From Prevotellaceae bacterium UBA3849 (GTDB taxonomy: Bacteria > Bacteroidota > Bacteroidia > Bacteroidales > Bacteroidaceae): a DNA stretch of 50,465 nucleotides. Below are positions 7,889-17,079 of this stretch, in pieces. The notes beneath the pieces were generated by a model that worked only from the letters and a program-made list of their open reading frames with translations, was not told the DNA's origin and searched no databases. Position numbers and translations under genes: made by a program. The DNA lies in contig DGHL01000071.1 of the NCBI GenBank assembly GCA_002392645.1, positions 1-50,465 on the forward strand, read 5' to 3'. Each line of letters starts with the position of its first letter. Positions within the stretch are counted from its first letter, which is position 1.

Positions 7889-10741
7889 TTATTTATCGGC
7901 TTCCTTGGAGTAGCATAGTCCGTGGTAAGGACATTGTGCGCAACGGTCGGTACTTGCTGGTAGCATGAACGGTTTTGCGGTATCGAGGATGTCTTCTATC
8001 AATAGTTTTAAGTAATGACGGAAGTCTGTACTGTACAATCTGGCATCAAGTATTTCCTGATTGTCTATTTTCAGTGTAGGAGAGTAATTCTCGGCAGATG
8101 TCTTCTGTATATAGAGCAGTGCTGGTGATACAGGCGCATTGTATTGATCACCGATAATACCAGAGTAGAGTAGTGCCTGTAGGTAGTAGTCAGAGTGGTT
8201 GCGTATCTCCTCAGGGTTGAATATATCCTCCACCGCAGGCATGTTGATCCTGAGGGGTGGTCGTCCCGTCTTGTAGTCTAACACCCTTATGTGCATGCCG
8301 TCAGCTTCTTCTTTGCAGTCCAGACGGTCTATGATACCTCCTACTTCAATGGTGTGTGTGCCATGTGCTGTATCTATGGTGATGCCTTGCGTATGTCGTT
8401 CCTCCAGTCCAAGTATGATGAAAGGAGCGTGTTGTGCATCGTAGCTTACCAGTTGTTTCATGAAATGCAGTATCATTTCGCGGTTTACGACCTGCAGGCC
8501 GCCCAGCTTCGGCGTGGCACGCTTGTCATCGCTGATGTTGAACAGTTTCTCGCGAATGGCTTGGTCAACTATGCGTTGCAGGGTGACATTGCCTTTCTCT
8601 TCAAGCAGAGAATCAAGGAAATTCTTTGTTATGGTGCGTTGTTTGTGGTCGCTATATAGCAGTTCTGCTGCACGATGGAATATATTGCCGAAGATCCTGC
8701 TGTCTATCTCATCCTCATCGCTGTCGTCGTTTTCGTAGAGTCCTTCTATATAGCAATGATAGAAGGATAGAGGACATCTGAGGTATTTGCCCAGTGCGGA
8801 AGGCGAGAAACTGCCTTTTGCAAGCAGAATGTCCACCATTTCTTCTGTCTTTGTTATCTCTTTAGGTGCAACGGTTGATGTTGCCTGTCCTGCCACAAGG
8901 TTCTTTTGTTTTATATGAAGTGGCGATTCAGCCAGCAACTGCAGCATGAACCTTGACATCTCGCCGGTGCGTCCGTCGGTGGTGGCATTGTTGTAGAGTA
9001 TGGTGGCATTAGCAGCCCGTTGTATCAGTCTGTGGAAATAATAGGAGTATATAGCCACCTTGTTCTCCACCGTGGTCAGTTCGTAGGCACGCCTTATGCT
9101 GTGTGGTATGAAGGAACTGTCATTTATCTTTGCAGGCAGGTTACCTTCATTGCATGATAATAGCAGTACGTTGTCGAAGTCGAGGTTGCGAGTCTCCAAT
9201 ACTCCCATTATCTGTATGCCTTCGATAGGTTCGCCGTGGAAAGGTATCGTGGTGGACTGTATGATCTGTTGCAGCAATCTGGTGTATAGCACCTCGCTGA
9301 GGGATTCAAGTCCTGATGGCTGCAGCAGGTTGCTCATGCGGTTTAGTATGGTGAACATACGGTACAGTCCTTCGTTGGCGAAGTCGTCGTTCTCTGCCCT
9401 TATGTTCCTTGCTATGGTCGTTACAGCCCATATCATCCGGTCGGTCAGTTCCATGCAGTCGTCCCCGCCGCTCAGTGGTGCGAAGAGCCTGCCCAGATTC
9501 TCGTCTATAGCCAGGTCTTCGAGAGTAGGGTAGTATATCTTGGCCTCGTTCAGGCTGTCGTGCAACTGCATAGCCTGCCCGCTTATATATTTGATGTAGG
9601 GATGGCGCAGCAAGGCATTTACGCTGTGAAGCGTTGGAGAGCGCTTCTGCAGCGTGGCCATGAGAATCCTCACGAACGAGGCTACCGGCGCCTGCGACAA
9701 CGGGAATCCGGTTGTCACGTTCACGTGTGTCACCGTTGGTGGCAGACAGTGGAGCACGGTCTCAAGCAGACTCTCATCAGCAAGCACTATGGCGGTCTTG
9801 CGTCCGGCGGCTATGCGTTCTGGCGTAAGCCATTGCGCTATGTATCGTGCCTGCAGGTCATCGGTAGGCGATGATATGTAGCACACCTCGGTATGTTCAC
9901 CGAAACGGTGGTAAGTTTCATGGTCGTAGTCCAGTTCGTTAGGGAACATCCGCAGGTGCTCATTGATGTAGCGCCCAGCCTCGTGTGACATCTTTTCACC
10001 TTTCTTCGGCATGTAGTATGCGTCAAAGTCCCAGTAGAACCTTGCCGCGCCCTCAGCCTTGTAGTGCAGGAACAACTTGTGCTCCACCTCGTTGAGTAGG
10101 TTGAAGCCTATGAAGATGTAAGTCTCGCCCCCTGCCTGCGGCAGCATGTGATTCTCTATCACCCTGCGGTACATCATGCCCTCGTAGGCTATGCCCTGTT
10201 GCAGCAGACGTTCGCGGTATGTGGTGTATATGTCGTGAAACTTATTCCACAACATGATGAAGCGCTTCTTCAGTACGGAGGTGTGGTCTGACGTGAAGTT
10301 GCTGAAAAACTGGTGCAGCACCTTCTGCTGCTCGTCGCTGAGATAGTCCACGTTGTCGAGTTCGTGCATGTCGCTTACAAGCGTGAACACTTTCGAGGCA
10401 TCGGCAAGGTGCTTGTCCACGTCGTCGAAGTCGGCAAGCATAAGCTCTCCCCAGTTATAGAACTGGTCTATGGTCTCCTGTGAGCCCGTTATCTCGCGAT
10501 ACACCTTGTAGAGTTCCAGTACAAGCATTATGTGGTCGCCAGGCTCAAGGTCAGACTGGCTGCTGAATAGTTCACTGATAGTTGCATAGCGTGGGCTCCA
10601 CAGCGGTTTGTTCCAATGCTCCGTAAGAGCCTTGCTGAAGAACAGCGAGGCTCGCTTGTTAGGAAACACTATGGTGACCTGCGACAGGTTGCCGCTATAT
10701 TTCTCAAGTATGTCTTTTGCTACTATGTCTAAGAATGTCAT
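7889..10741 (-). CDS. addB: AddB-like PD-(D/E)XK nuclease/inactivated helicase subunit
   Basis: A 950-residue partner of the UvrD-like helicase encoded just upstream. Together they would resect double-strand breaks for RecA loading, as AddAB does. The N-terminal half is helicase-like but lacks a clear Walker A, as in AddB. The C-terminal nuclease domain shows V-L-D-Y-K-T-G (D-x-K). An iron-sulfur cluster motif is visible: one Cys in Y-L-R-C-P-L-S-F-Y (about residue 690) and a final C-x2-C-x5-C in RCAQCPYHGLC, the same spacing as B. subtilis AddB. The start ATG overlaps the addA stop as ATGA (10738-10741), a sign of translational coupling. The symbol is by family; the orthology is moderately secure. 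Confidence 0.85.
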   Translation of the reverse strand: MTFLDIVAKDILEKYSGNLSQVTIVFPNKRASLFFSKALTEHWNKPLWSPRYATISELFSSQSDLEPGDHIMLVLELYKVYREITGSQETIDQFYNWGELMLADFDDVDKHLADASKVFTLVSDMHELDNVDYLSDEQQKVLHQFFSNFTSDHTSVLKKRFIMLWNKFHDIYTTYRERLLQQGIAYEGMMYRRVIENHMLPQAGGETYIFIGFNLLNEVEHKLFLHYKAEGAARFYWDFDAYYMPKKGEKMSHEAGRYINEHLRMFPNELDYDHETYHRFGEHTEVCYISSPTDDLQARYIAQWLTPERIAAGRKTAIVLADESLLETVLHCLPPTVTHVNVTTGFPLSQAPVASFVRILMATLQKRSPTLHSVNALLRHPYIKYISGQAMQLHDSLNEAKIYYPTLEDLAIDENLGRLFAPLSGGDDCMELTDRMIWAVTTIARNIRAENDDFANEGLYRMFTILNRMSNLLQPSGLESLSEVLYTRLLQQIIQSTTIPFHGEPIEGIQIMGVLETRNLDFDNVLLLSCNEGNLPAKINDSSFIPHSIRRAYELTTVENKVAIYSYYFHRLIQRAANATILYNNATTDGRTGEMSRFMLQLLAESPLHIKQKNLVAGQATSTVAPKEITKTEEMVDILLAKGSFSPSALGKYLRCPLSFYHCYIEGLYENDDSDEDEIDSRIFGNIFHRAAELLYSDHKQRTITKNFLDSLLEEKGNVTLQRIVDQAIREKLFNISDDKRATPKLGGLQVVNREMILHFMKQLVSYDAQHAPFIILGLEERHTQGITIDTAHGTHTIEVGGIIDRLDCKEEADGMHIRVLDYKTGRPPLRINMPAVEDIFNPEEIRNHSDYYLQALLYSGIIGDQYNAPVSPALLYIQKTSAENYSPTLKIDNQEILDARLYSTDFRHYLKLLIEDILDTAKPFMLPASTDRCAQCPYHGLCYSKEADK

Positions 10742-13700
10742 ACGCTTGCAATTTTATTTTCGTTTACATACCACAGGTAGCCCTTTACCCCGGGCATGCC
10801 CATTTCGCGCAGCAGGTTCATATATCCCTTCACCTGCTCGTGGTGCAGAGGACTCGGCTTGCCGAACTTAAAGTCCACCACTATCGTCTGACTGCCATCC
10901 GTCATAACCCTGTCGGGGCGCTGCTCACCATCCTTCGTCAGCAGGGTGCATTCGTTGTAGATGGTCCATTTGTCGGAGAACCATTCATTTACTTGAGGAT
11001 TGTCAAACTTGCCGGCAATGTCGTCTATCAGTTCCTCGCGTGTGATGCCCTCGCCGTACAGTGCACCCTCGAACTCCATGTGGCGCAGTGCGGATTCTAC
11101 GTCGTCCTTTGTCTTTATGGAGGCAAATACCTGGTGTAGCACCGTGCCTTTGCGGCACATCCTCATCCTGTCGGTCTCATCGGTTGCATCATCGGCAAAA
11201 CGACGGCTGTCGTTGCTCTGGCGGTATTTAGCATTACTCTTGAACGAATTTATTCCGACGGGCAGCGGCTCTGCCTCCTGCTCAAACACGTTCGGGTCTG
11301 TGTCCCTTGCTTCCTGTTCCTTCCTTGCAGAGGCGGCGATGTCGTCATCGTTGAGATTTCCATACGTAAGCATCAGCACCTGCTCACTATCCTCAAGGTT
11401 GTCTATGTGGACGGGGATGCCTTCAATGTCGTCGCCCATGAGCATTATCACGTTGTTGATTACGCATGAGCGGTTCATTTCCTTGGTGTCACGCTCGCCG
11501 ATGATGAACAGCGACTTGCCGGCACGTGTCATTGCCACATACAGCAGGTTCAGGTTGTCCACTATGTTCTGTATATGCTCCCTTATGCCATCCTCCTCAT
11601 AGATGCTGCCCTGCAGCGAAGTGACGCTCCTGTAGTCGAGCGGCACGATGGGCAGTTTGGCAAAAGGCTCAATGGAAGGCTGTGCCCATATAGTGGTGGC
11701 ATGCGACGGATTGCAGTTCCAGTTGCAGTAAGGCAATATCACGTGGTCGAACTCCAGTCCCTTACTCTTGTGTATGGTCAGTATGCGCACGCCGTCGCAG
11801 TCTGCCGTCTCTATGGTCTTCTCGGCAATCTCCTCTTCCCATGCCTCAAGGAAATCCTCGAGCACTGGTGCCATGTCGTTTGAAAAAGAATGCAGCTGGT
11901 CAAACAGAGCCGTAACGTATGCGCCCTCCTCGTGCATCTTGTCGATGCCGAATATGCGCACCATCTGCTCAGCCATGTCGTGCAGTGTCATGTTGAGCAG
12001 TTCGCTGCGTAGTTCTTGGAAACTTATCAATGCATCCTCACCGCAGTTCTTGCGCAGCATAGCCTCTGCCAGCGAATCTTGCGGATGCGCCAATGCGTTC
12101 ATGGCACTTATTATTATGTTCACTGCCTGCGAGGCATCGAGCCTGAAAGCCTCTGCCGAAACAATCCTTATGTCGCTGTTGCTCTCTATGTAGTTGGCAA
12201 GTACGGGTATCTCCCTGTTGTTACGCACGAGAATGGCAATGTCCCTTTGCTCTATGCCGTCAATGCTAAGCAGGTCGAGAATGTTTTGCAGCGTACGCTC
12301 TGCCATACTGTCGAGTTCCTCTTTCGGCAACAACTCAATGTGTACCAATCCGCCATCCTTGCGCTTGCTCGGAATCTCCTGGCAGACATCTTCGTAAGCC
12401 TTCCTTATGCTCATGGCCCAATCTTCGGAGTATTCAGCCACCCTTGCCACTTCCAGTTCTGCAGCAGCCGTGAAGAAGGCGTTGTTGAAGTTTATTACGT
12501 TGCGACTTGAACGCCAGTTTATCTTCTTCGGCTGCAGTTCTATTTCCTCCGGAGCAAACATCTTGTCGATGTCGTTGAGCAGTTGCCAGTCGCCGGAGCG
12601 GAAGCGGTAGATGCTCTGTTTTACGTCGCCCACTATGAGGTTGCTGTTGCCCTGACTCATACATTCCTTTAGCAGAGTCTTGAAATTCTCCCACTGCACG
12701 GTGCTCGTATCCTGAAACTCATCAATCATTATGTGCTCCAGGTGTGAACCTATCTTCTCGAAGATAAACGGTGAGTCAGCATCGTCAATGAACTCATGCA
12801 GCAGACTCTGCGTGTCACTGAGCATGAAGCGTCCGGAAGCCTCGTTCAGTTTGTGCGCACTGTCTTCTATGCGTCTTAGCAGCCTTACGTCGTTCAGGTG
12901 GCGCAGCGTGAGGTTTGCCGAATTGTAGAGAATGGCGTCGTGGCTCCTGACTTCCTCTGTCGTGTTGAGTAAAGGCATGAGGAACGACTCTACGAGTGGC
13001 AATACCAGGTGGCGTTCCTTGCTGCTCTTCGATACCCACGCATCAGAGCTTTCCATGCCGTCGATCACACGCTTGCCTAATATCTTAGGGTCGTTGAACT
13101 CTCCTCGCTGCAGTTTCAGGAAATATCCTATCACTCCCTTGTCCTTGTAAGAGAAAGAGTCGGTGCTCAGTCCGCCGTTTGCGATGTATGTCATCGCCTT
13201 GTTGCCTATGTCGGTGTATTTCTTCGTCGTCGTTGACATGATGCTGCGCATCTCTTTGCTGTAGTTATCAAAGAAATCTTTGTCGGCAAACACCTCATCC
13301 ATCCTTTTGCGGTTCTGCTTGTAAAGCTCCTTGAAGATTGTATTTCCGAAATTCTTTATCTGCCCGATGACGTTCCACTGCCTATCCTCCGACAGGTTGT
13401 CGCGCATATAGTTCGTCACCACTCGCAATAGTTGCTTGTCGTCTGCCAGTGAGTCTATTATGTCGTCCACGGCTTGCTCCACCACCTGCTTGTTGTTCAG
13501 TCCTACGCGTAGGTTTGCATTCAGCTGCAGTTCCTTGGCAAGATTGCGCAGTACAGCCTGGAAGAAAGTGTCGATGGTCTGCACACGGAAAAACTGGTAG
13601 TTGTGCAGCAGTCGGCGCAGGGCCACCTCCGCCTGCTGCGATATTGTCTTCTCATCCTTGCCGAGGTCATGGCATAGCACAGCCATGTAACTGTCAGAAC

Positions 13701-13917
13701 CTGGCAGTCTTTTCCACAGACCGTATAGTTGCGACAGTATTCGCATCTTCATCTCCTCGGTGGCTTTGTTGGTAAAGGTCACGGCGAGTATTCCCTCGTA
13801 GGCGCGAGGGTTGCTAATAAGCAGTTTGATGTATTCTACCGCCAGGGTGAATGTCTTTCCGCTGCCGGCACTTGCTTTATAGACTGTCAGTGTAGGTGCT
13901 TTTATGTTTTCTGTCAT
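10738..13917 (-). CDS. addA: AddA-like UvrD/Rep helicase-nuclease
   Basis: A superfamily 1A helicase of 1059 residues with a C-terminal RecB-type nuclease domain, the motor of the AddAB break-processing complex. Walker A is A-S-A-G-S-G-K-T (residues 15-22). Walker B is D-E-F-Q-D-T. Further helicase motifs are V-G-D-V-K-Q-S-I-Y-R-F-R and T-I-H-K-S-K-G-L-E-F. Near the C-terminus, P-D-R-V and V-V-D-F-K-F-G-K carry the PD-(D/E)xK residues. A Bacteroidetes promoter lies about 130 bases upstream (14046-14077). The gene is first in a two-gene operon with addB. Confidence 0.88.
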   Translation of the reverse strand: MTENIKAPTLTVYKASAGSGKTFTLAVEYIKLLISNPRAYEGILAVTFTNKATEEMKMRILSQLYGLWKRLPGSDSYMAVLCHDLGKDEKTISQQAEVALRRLLHNYQFFRVQTIDTFFQAVLRNLAKELQLNANLRVGLNNKQVVEQAVDDIIDSLADDKQLLRVVTNYMRDNLSEDRQWNVIGQIKNFGNTIFKELYKQNRKRMDEVFADKDFFDNYSKEMRSIMSTTTKKYTDIGNKAMTYIANGGLSTDSFSYKDKGVIGYFLKLQRGEFNDPKILGKRVIDGMESSDAWVSKSSKERHLVLPLVESFLMPLLNTTEEVRSHDAILYNSANLTLRHLNDVRLLRRIEDSAHKLNEASGRFMLSDTQSLLHEFIDDADSPFIFEKIGSHLEHIMIDEFQDTSTVQWENFKTLLKECMSQGNSNLIVGDVKQSIYRFRSGDWQLLNDIDKMFAPEEIELQPKKINWRSSRNVINFNNAFFTAAAELEVARVAEYSEDWAMSIRKAYEDVCQEIPSKRKDGGLVHIELLPKEELDSMAERTLQNILDLLSIDGIEQRDIAILVRNNREIPVLANYIESNSDIRIVSAEAFRLDASQAVNIIISAMNALAHPQDSLAEAMLRKNCGEDALISFQELRSELLNMTLHDMAEQMVRIFGIDKMHEEGAYVTALFDQLHSFSNDMAPVLEDFLEAWEEEIAEKTIETADCDGVRILTIHKSKGLEFDHVILPYCNWNCNPSHATTIWAQPSIEPFAKLPIVPLDYRSVTSLQGSIYEEDGIREHIQNIVDNLNLLYVAMTRAGKSLFIIGERDTKEMNRSCVINNVIMLMGDDIEGIPVHIDNLEDSEQVLMLTYGNLNDDDIAASARKEQEARDTDPNVFEQEAEPLPVGINSFKSNAKYRQSNDSRRFADDATDETDRMRMCRKGTVLHQVFASIKTKDDVESALRHMEFEGALYGEGITREELIDDIAGKFDNPQVNEWFSDKWTIYNECTLLTKDGEQRPDRVMTDGSQTIVVDFKFGKPSPLHHEQVKGYMNLLREMGMPGVKGYLWYVNENKIASV

Positions 13918-14045
13918 ATTCGGTCTGTCTTGTGGTTCTCTCTGTTGTCCTTGTTGTCTTTGTATTACCTATCGTGGAATGTTCAATTTGCCATTAGTGA
14001 TTGATAGGTTTGTATTCCTTGATAAATACGGTGTGGATTTAAGTG

Positions 14046-14077
14046 CAAAGATACAAATATTTGTGCGAATAAACAAA
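14046..14077 (-). promoter_or_regulatory. addAB promoter
   Basis: On the minus strand there is TTTG (14077-14074), a 20-base spacer, then TATCTTTG (14053-14046), matching the Bacteroidetes -33/-7 consensus. The predicted transcript start leaves a leader of about 120 bases before addA. Confidence 0.7.
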
Positions 14078-14169
14078 TTATAATGTAGGAAATCTTCATG
14101 CGAGATTTATGAAAACAAAGCGAAATGATGATGAAGGTTGCAAAAACGAAAAAAAACAGTTCTGTTTTT

Positions 14170-14200
14170 TTTGTTGATAAGGATATTATTATTACCTTTG
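14170..14200 (+). promoter_or_regulatory. Promoter of the acyltransferase gene
   Basis: TTTG (14170-14173), 19 bases, then TACCTTTG (14193-14200), a good match to the Bacteroidetes consensus. The start codon lies 65 bases on. Confidence 0.65.
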
Positions 14201-14264
14201 CATCAGGTAAATCTAAATTAAAAATTAGAATTCTGTTAAGTTAAATCGTTTAAAACAAAAGAAA

Positions 14265-14942
14265 ATGAATTTGTTGCGTATTTGGTATAGTAAAAAGTCG
14301 AGGTTGAGTGCTGTATTTGCTGATATTTTATTTAAATTGATACAGAAACCGTTACTGTGTATGGATAGGCAAAATTCAATACAGATAAAAGGTAAACTAC
14401 GGAATTGTAAAGTTATGATATCTGGGAATGGCAATTCCATATTAATAGAAGAGGGTGCGCTGCTCAACAAGGTTTTTATTGAAATAAGTGGTAGTAATAA
14501 CAAATTAATAATCAGGAGGAATGCACGTTTTGCAGAAGGTGGCAGGATTAGAATAGAAGATTTCGGAAATATTATAGAACTTGATGAAAATGCAACAATG
14601 ATTAATTGCTTTTTATCCTCTGCCGACAAAAACACTCGAATGTATATAGGGAGGAACTGCCTTTTTTCTGCTGATGTTATTATCCGAACTTCAGATGCCC
14701 ATTCTATATTACGATGTGGAACAAATGAAAGGATTAATGCTGGTAAAGATGTGATTATTGGAGAACATGTGTGGATTTGCAATGGAGCACGAGTGATGAA
14801 AGGAACGGTAATAGGTGATAATTGCGTTATAGGAAGTAACACCCTTGTGTCAGGTCAACAGGTTGATGATAATTGTCTTGCAGTTGGAAATCCGTGCAAT
14901 GTAGTAAAAAAGAATATTAATTGGTCAAACATACGATGTTAA
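14265..14942 (+). CDS. Hexapeptide-repeat acyltransferase (LbH fold)
   Basis: A 225-residue protein made mainly of left-handed parallel beta-helix repeats. The C-terminal half has the classic acetyltransferase pattern: D-V-I-I-G-E-H-V-W-I, G-A-R-V-M-K-G-T-V-I-G-D-N-C-V-I-G-S and A-V-G-N-P-C-N-V-V. A histidine in T-S-D-A-H-S-I could be catalytic. Such enzymes O- or N-acylate sugars of capsule, LPS or glycans using acetyl-CoA; the target is unknown. Base composition is clearly more AT-rich than the flanking genes and no surface-polysaccharide genes adjoin it, so acquisition by transfer is plausible. It overlaps the next ORF as ATGTTAA. Confidence 0.8.
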   Translation: MNLLRIWYSKKSRLSAVFADILFKLIQKPLLCMDRQNSIQIKGKLRNCKVMISGNGNSILIEEGALLNKVFIEISGSNNKLIIRRNARFAEGGRIRIEDFGNIIELDENATMINCFLSSADKNTRMYIGRNCLFSADVIIRTSDAHSILRCGTNERINAGKDVIIGEHVWICNGARVMKGTVIGDNCVIGSNTLVSGQQVDDNCLAVGNPCNVVKKNINWSNIRC

Positions 14943-15262
14943 TTATAAATAATATGATGTGTCATGTTGTAACTCTGATGCTTGCAGTGGTGTGTTTCGT
15001 TTTTGCATACATAGTGGTGAAAGGGAAGAGTGATAGATTTATTTCAGGCTATAGTACCGCCAACCAAGAAGAGAAGGTAAAGGTGAATGTTAATCGCATG
15101 CGCATATTGCTGGCTCTCATAAGCGTGCTTGTTGGATCCTTTTGTGTCGTAGTGCCGCTGTTGGCTAATTACGACGGTGCGATAAGAGGTGCGGTGGTGA
15201 TATTACTATGTTTTGGATTGGCAGTCGTGGTGTTGGCCAGCACATGGGCTAAGAAGAAATAG
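14936..15262 (+). CDS. DUF3784 family small membrane protein
   Basis: A protein of about 108 residues with three hydrophobic segments (near residues 9-25, 55-75 and 84-101). A conserved-looking S-G-Y-S-T-A-N-Q-E-E-K-V-K stretch after the first helix is typical of DUF3784. Function is unknown; location is the inner membrane. I chose ATG 14936 because it overlaps the acyltransferase stop (ATGTTAA), implying coupled translation; ATG 14954 is also possible. Confidence 0.7.
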   Translation: MLIINNMMCHVVTLMLAVVCFVFAYIVVKGKSDRFISGYSTANQEEKVKVNVNRMRILLALISVLVGSFCVVVPLLANYDGAIRGAVVILLCFGLAVVVLASTWAKKK

Positions 15263-15464
15263 GATTAGAGCAAGCAAAGTGTGATGTGATATGACACATT
15301 GCTTGTTGGATGGACTTTTTGGTGACACTTTGATTTTTGCAACCTTGATTTCCTTGCGGTAAAATCCATCAACGGGAAATCATTTTCGTACACGCAAATT
15401 ATGAAGTGCATGTAACTCTCTGATATTCAACAAAGGCTTTTTAAAAAGCACCCAAAAAGACTTG

Positions 15465-15540
15465 TAAAAGCTATCAAATTACATTGTGAAAGCATAGCTT
15501 ATATAATGTAATATGTGCCAAATTACAATGTAAAAGCATA
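15465..15540. repeat. Dispersed AAAGCATAGCTT palindromic repeat, copy 1
   Basis: The 48-base stretch 15465-15512 is nearly identical to 28233-28280. Each contains TAAAAGCTATC, ATTACATTGT, AAAGCATAGCTT and AATGTAAT in the same order. It folds as nested inverted repeats. A degraded second unit runs on to 15540. Confidence 0.75.
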
Positions 15541-15658
15541 CAAATAACAACAAAAGTAGGTATCAATAGCAATGCGTTTTGACCGATTCTGTAATATTAG
15601 CCTGTGTCTCTGTTGTTATGTTTTTCTGTTTTGCGTCTTGAAGTGATAAGTTTTGAAA

Positions 15659-15703
15659 TGACACTTTGTAAACAGAAAGACTGGTTTTGTTTGCAAAGTG
15701 TCA
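15659..15703. repeat. Hairpin with 16-bp arms
   Basis: TGACACTTTGTAAACA (15659-15674) and TGTTTGCAAAGTGTCA (15688-15703) are inverted with one mismatch and a 13-base loop. There is no T run after it, so it is not a typical terminator. It could be an operator, an attenuating structure or a repeat remnant. Confidence 0.6.
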
Positions 15704-15790
15704 GATGAGGTGTTAGGGTGCGCAGTCGTGGTGGTCAGCAGAATGGAATTATTATAAATTCTTAAAATATCGGTTATGGTAGTTGTTTTT

Positions 15791-15822
15791 TTTGGTTAAA
15801 CCATAGTTTTTTGCTACTTTTG
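15791..15822 (+). promoter_or_regulatory. Promoter of MBL-fold hydrolase gene
   Basis: TTTG (15791-15794), 20 bases, TACTTTTG (15815-15822), with the start codon 21 bases after. Confidence 0.7.
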
Positions 15823-15842
15823 CACAAAATATAAACTAAAAA

Positions 15843-16646
15843 ATGCTGAAATTCATATCCATCGGCAGCGGAAGCAGTGGCAACTGCTACTATCTTCAGA
15901 CTGCCAATGATGCTATGTTGATAGATGCAGGGGTTGGAATAAGAACAATGAAGAAACACCTGCATGACTACGGTCTCAGTATCGACAGCGTCAACCATAT
16001 ATTGATAACACATGACCATGCCGACCACATCAAGTCGGTAGGAGTGGTGAGTACGGAGTTTGGTATCCCCGTATATGCCACGCGGGAGGTGCATGTAGGC
16101 ATACAGCGCAACTACTGTGTGCCGAAGAAAGTGCCTTCAGACAAATGTCGCATAATAGAGAAGGACGTACGCGTGAAGATAGGCGACTTCTACGTTACGC
16201 CGTTTGCAGTGCCGCATGACAGTTCGGGCAACGTGGGCTTCTGCGTGGAAGTGGACGATGTCACCTTCTGTATAATGACCGATGTGGGCCATGTTACGGA
16301 AGACATGCGTCAGTACATAGGCAAGGCAAACTATCTGGTGATAGAGGCAAACTATGATACGGAGATGCTGCACGACGGTCCTTATCCTGCACATTTGAAA
16401 ATACGTATAGACAGTCCTACGGGACACCTGTCAAACCGTGACTGTGCCGAGGCTATAGCCAACTATGCCACCGACAAGCTGCACCATGTATGGCTGTGCC
16501 ACCTCAGTGAGGAGAACAACCATCCGGTGCTCGCCTTGAAGACGGTAGAGCAGACGCTGCGCTCCTATGGCTTGATAGTAGGCAAGGATTTCGAAGTGGA
16601 AGATCTGAAACGTAAGTCGCCGTCGCGCTTGTATGAGTTAGTGTGA
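15843..16646 (+). CDS. MBL-fold metallo-hydrolase, YycJ/WalJ-like
   Basis: A metallo-beta-lactamase fold protein of 267 residues. The metal-binding motif T-H-D-H-A-D-H is at residues 56-62. Other ligand regions are V-P-H-D-S (second His) and C-I-M-T-D-V-G-H-V. The start M-L-K-F-I-S-I-G-S-G-S-S-G-N and the ending in C-H-L-S-E-E-N-N-H-P fit the YycJ/WalJ branch, thought to be a phosphodiesterase or nuclease acting on nucleic acid. Exact substrate is not known. The preceding promoter gives a short leader. The DUF1573 gene follows after 47 bases. Confidence 0.85.
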   Translation: MLKFISIGSGSSGNCYYLQTANDAMLIDAGVGIRTMKKHLHDYGLSIDSVNHILITHDHADHIKSVGVVSTEFGIPVYATREVHVGIQRNYCVPKKVPSDKCRIIEKDVRVKIGDFYVTPFAVPHDSSGNVGFCVEVDDVTFCIMTDVGHVTEDMRQYIGKANYLVIEANYDTEMLHDGPYPAHLKIRIDSPTGHLSNRDCAEAIANYATDKLHHVWLCHLSEENNHPVLALKTVEQTLRSYGLIVGKDFEVEDLKRKSPSRLYELV

Positions 16647-16693
16647 CGAGGGATGATACGGATAAAAATAACAATGTAAAAAACAATAAGGTA

Positions 16694-17074
16694 ATGAAAA
16701 AGATTTTATTTGCATTTGTAGCTCTTATGGGCTTCGCTATGTCAGCAGCTGCTGAACCAAAAGTGACTTTTGAGTCAACCTCACATAATTTCGGTACATT
16801 CTCAGAGGCTAACGCTACTCAGAAGTGTGTGTTCACATTCACTAATACAGGTGACCAGCCACTCGTAATCAACCAGGCAGTGGCATCATGCGGCTGCACC
16901 GTGCCTAAGTACACCAAGACTCCTATCAAGCCTGGTGAGAAGGGCACTATCAATGTGACATACAATGGACAGGGCAAGTTCCCAGGACATTTCAAGAAGA
17001 CCATCACCGTGCGCACAAACGGCACGCCGGAGATGGTACGCCTCTATATAGAGGGCGATATGACGGAAAAGTAA
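16694..17074 (+). CDS. Secreted DUF1573 domain protein
   Basis: A 126-residue exported protein. The ATG at 16694 starts a clear signal peptide (KKILFAFVALMGFAMSAAA); the in-frame upstream start in the MBL gene tail would add 17 charged residues and is unlikely. The mature part is one DUF1573 immunoglobulin-like domain, with H-N-F-G-T-F, F-T-F-T-N-T-G-D-Q-P-L-V-I, and a paired-cysteine motif A-S-C-G-C-T-V-P, then a beta-rich end. These domains are abundant in Bacteroidetes envelopes; the role is unknown. Isoleucine codons are mostly ATC, unlike the flanking genes, which may point to high expression. Confidence 0.85.
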   Translation: MKKILFAFVALMGFAMSAAAEPKVTFESTSHNFGTFSEANATQKCVFTFTNTGDQPLVINQAVASCGCTVPKYTKTPIKPGEKGTINVTYNGQGKFPGHFKKTITVRTNGTPEMVRLYIEGDMTEK

Positions 17075-17079
17075 TTTTC

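Larger units (their letters stand above)
13918..14264. other. Divergent intergenic region of addA and the acyltransferase
   Basis: It contains two divergent promoters: 14046-14077 for addAB and 14170-14200 for the acyltransferase. It also holds a 20-bp AT hairpin, AAAAAACAG-TT-CTGTTTTTT, at 14151-14170. No small ORF worth calling was seen. Confidence 0.55.
15263..15842. other. Repeat-bearing intergenic region
   Basis: It holds a CAAGCAA/TTGCTTG hairpin just after the DUF3784 stop (15271-15307), the palindromic AAAGCATAGCTT repeat (15465-15540), a 16-bp-arm hairpin (15659-15703) and the promoter of the next gene. The decamer TGACACTTTG also occurs at 15323-15332 and recurs in the hairpin arm. 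No gene is supported. Confidence 0.55.
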
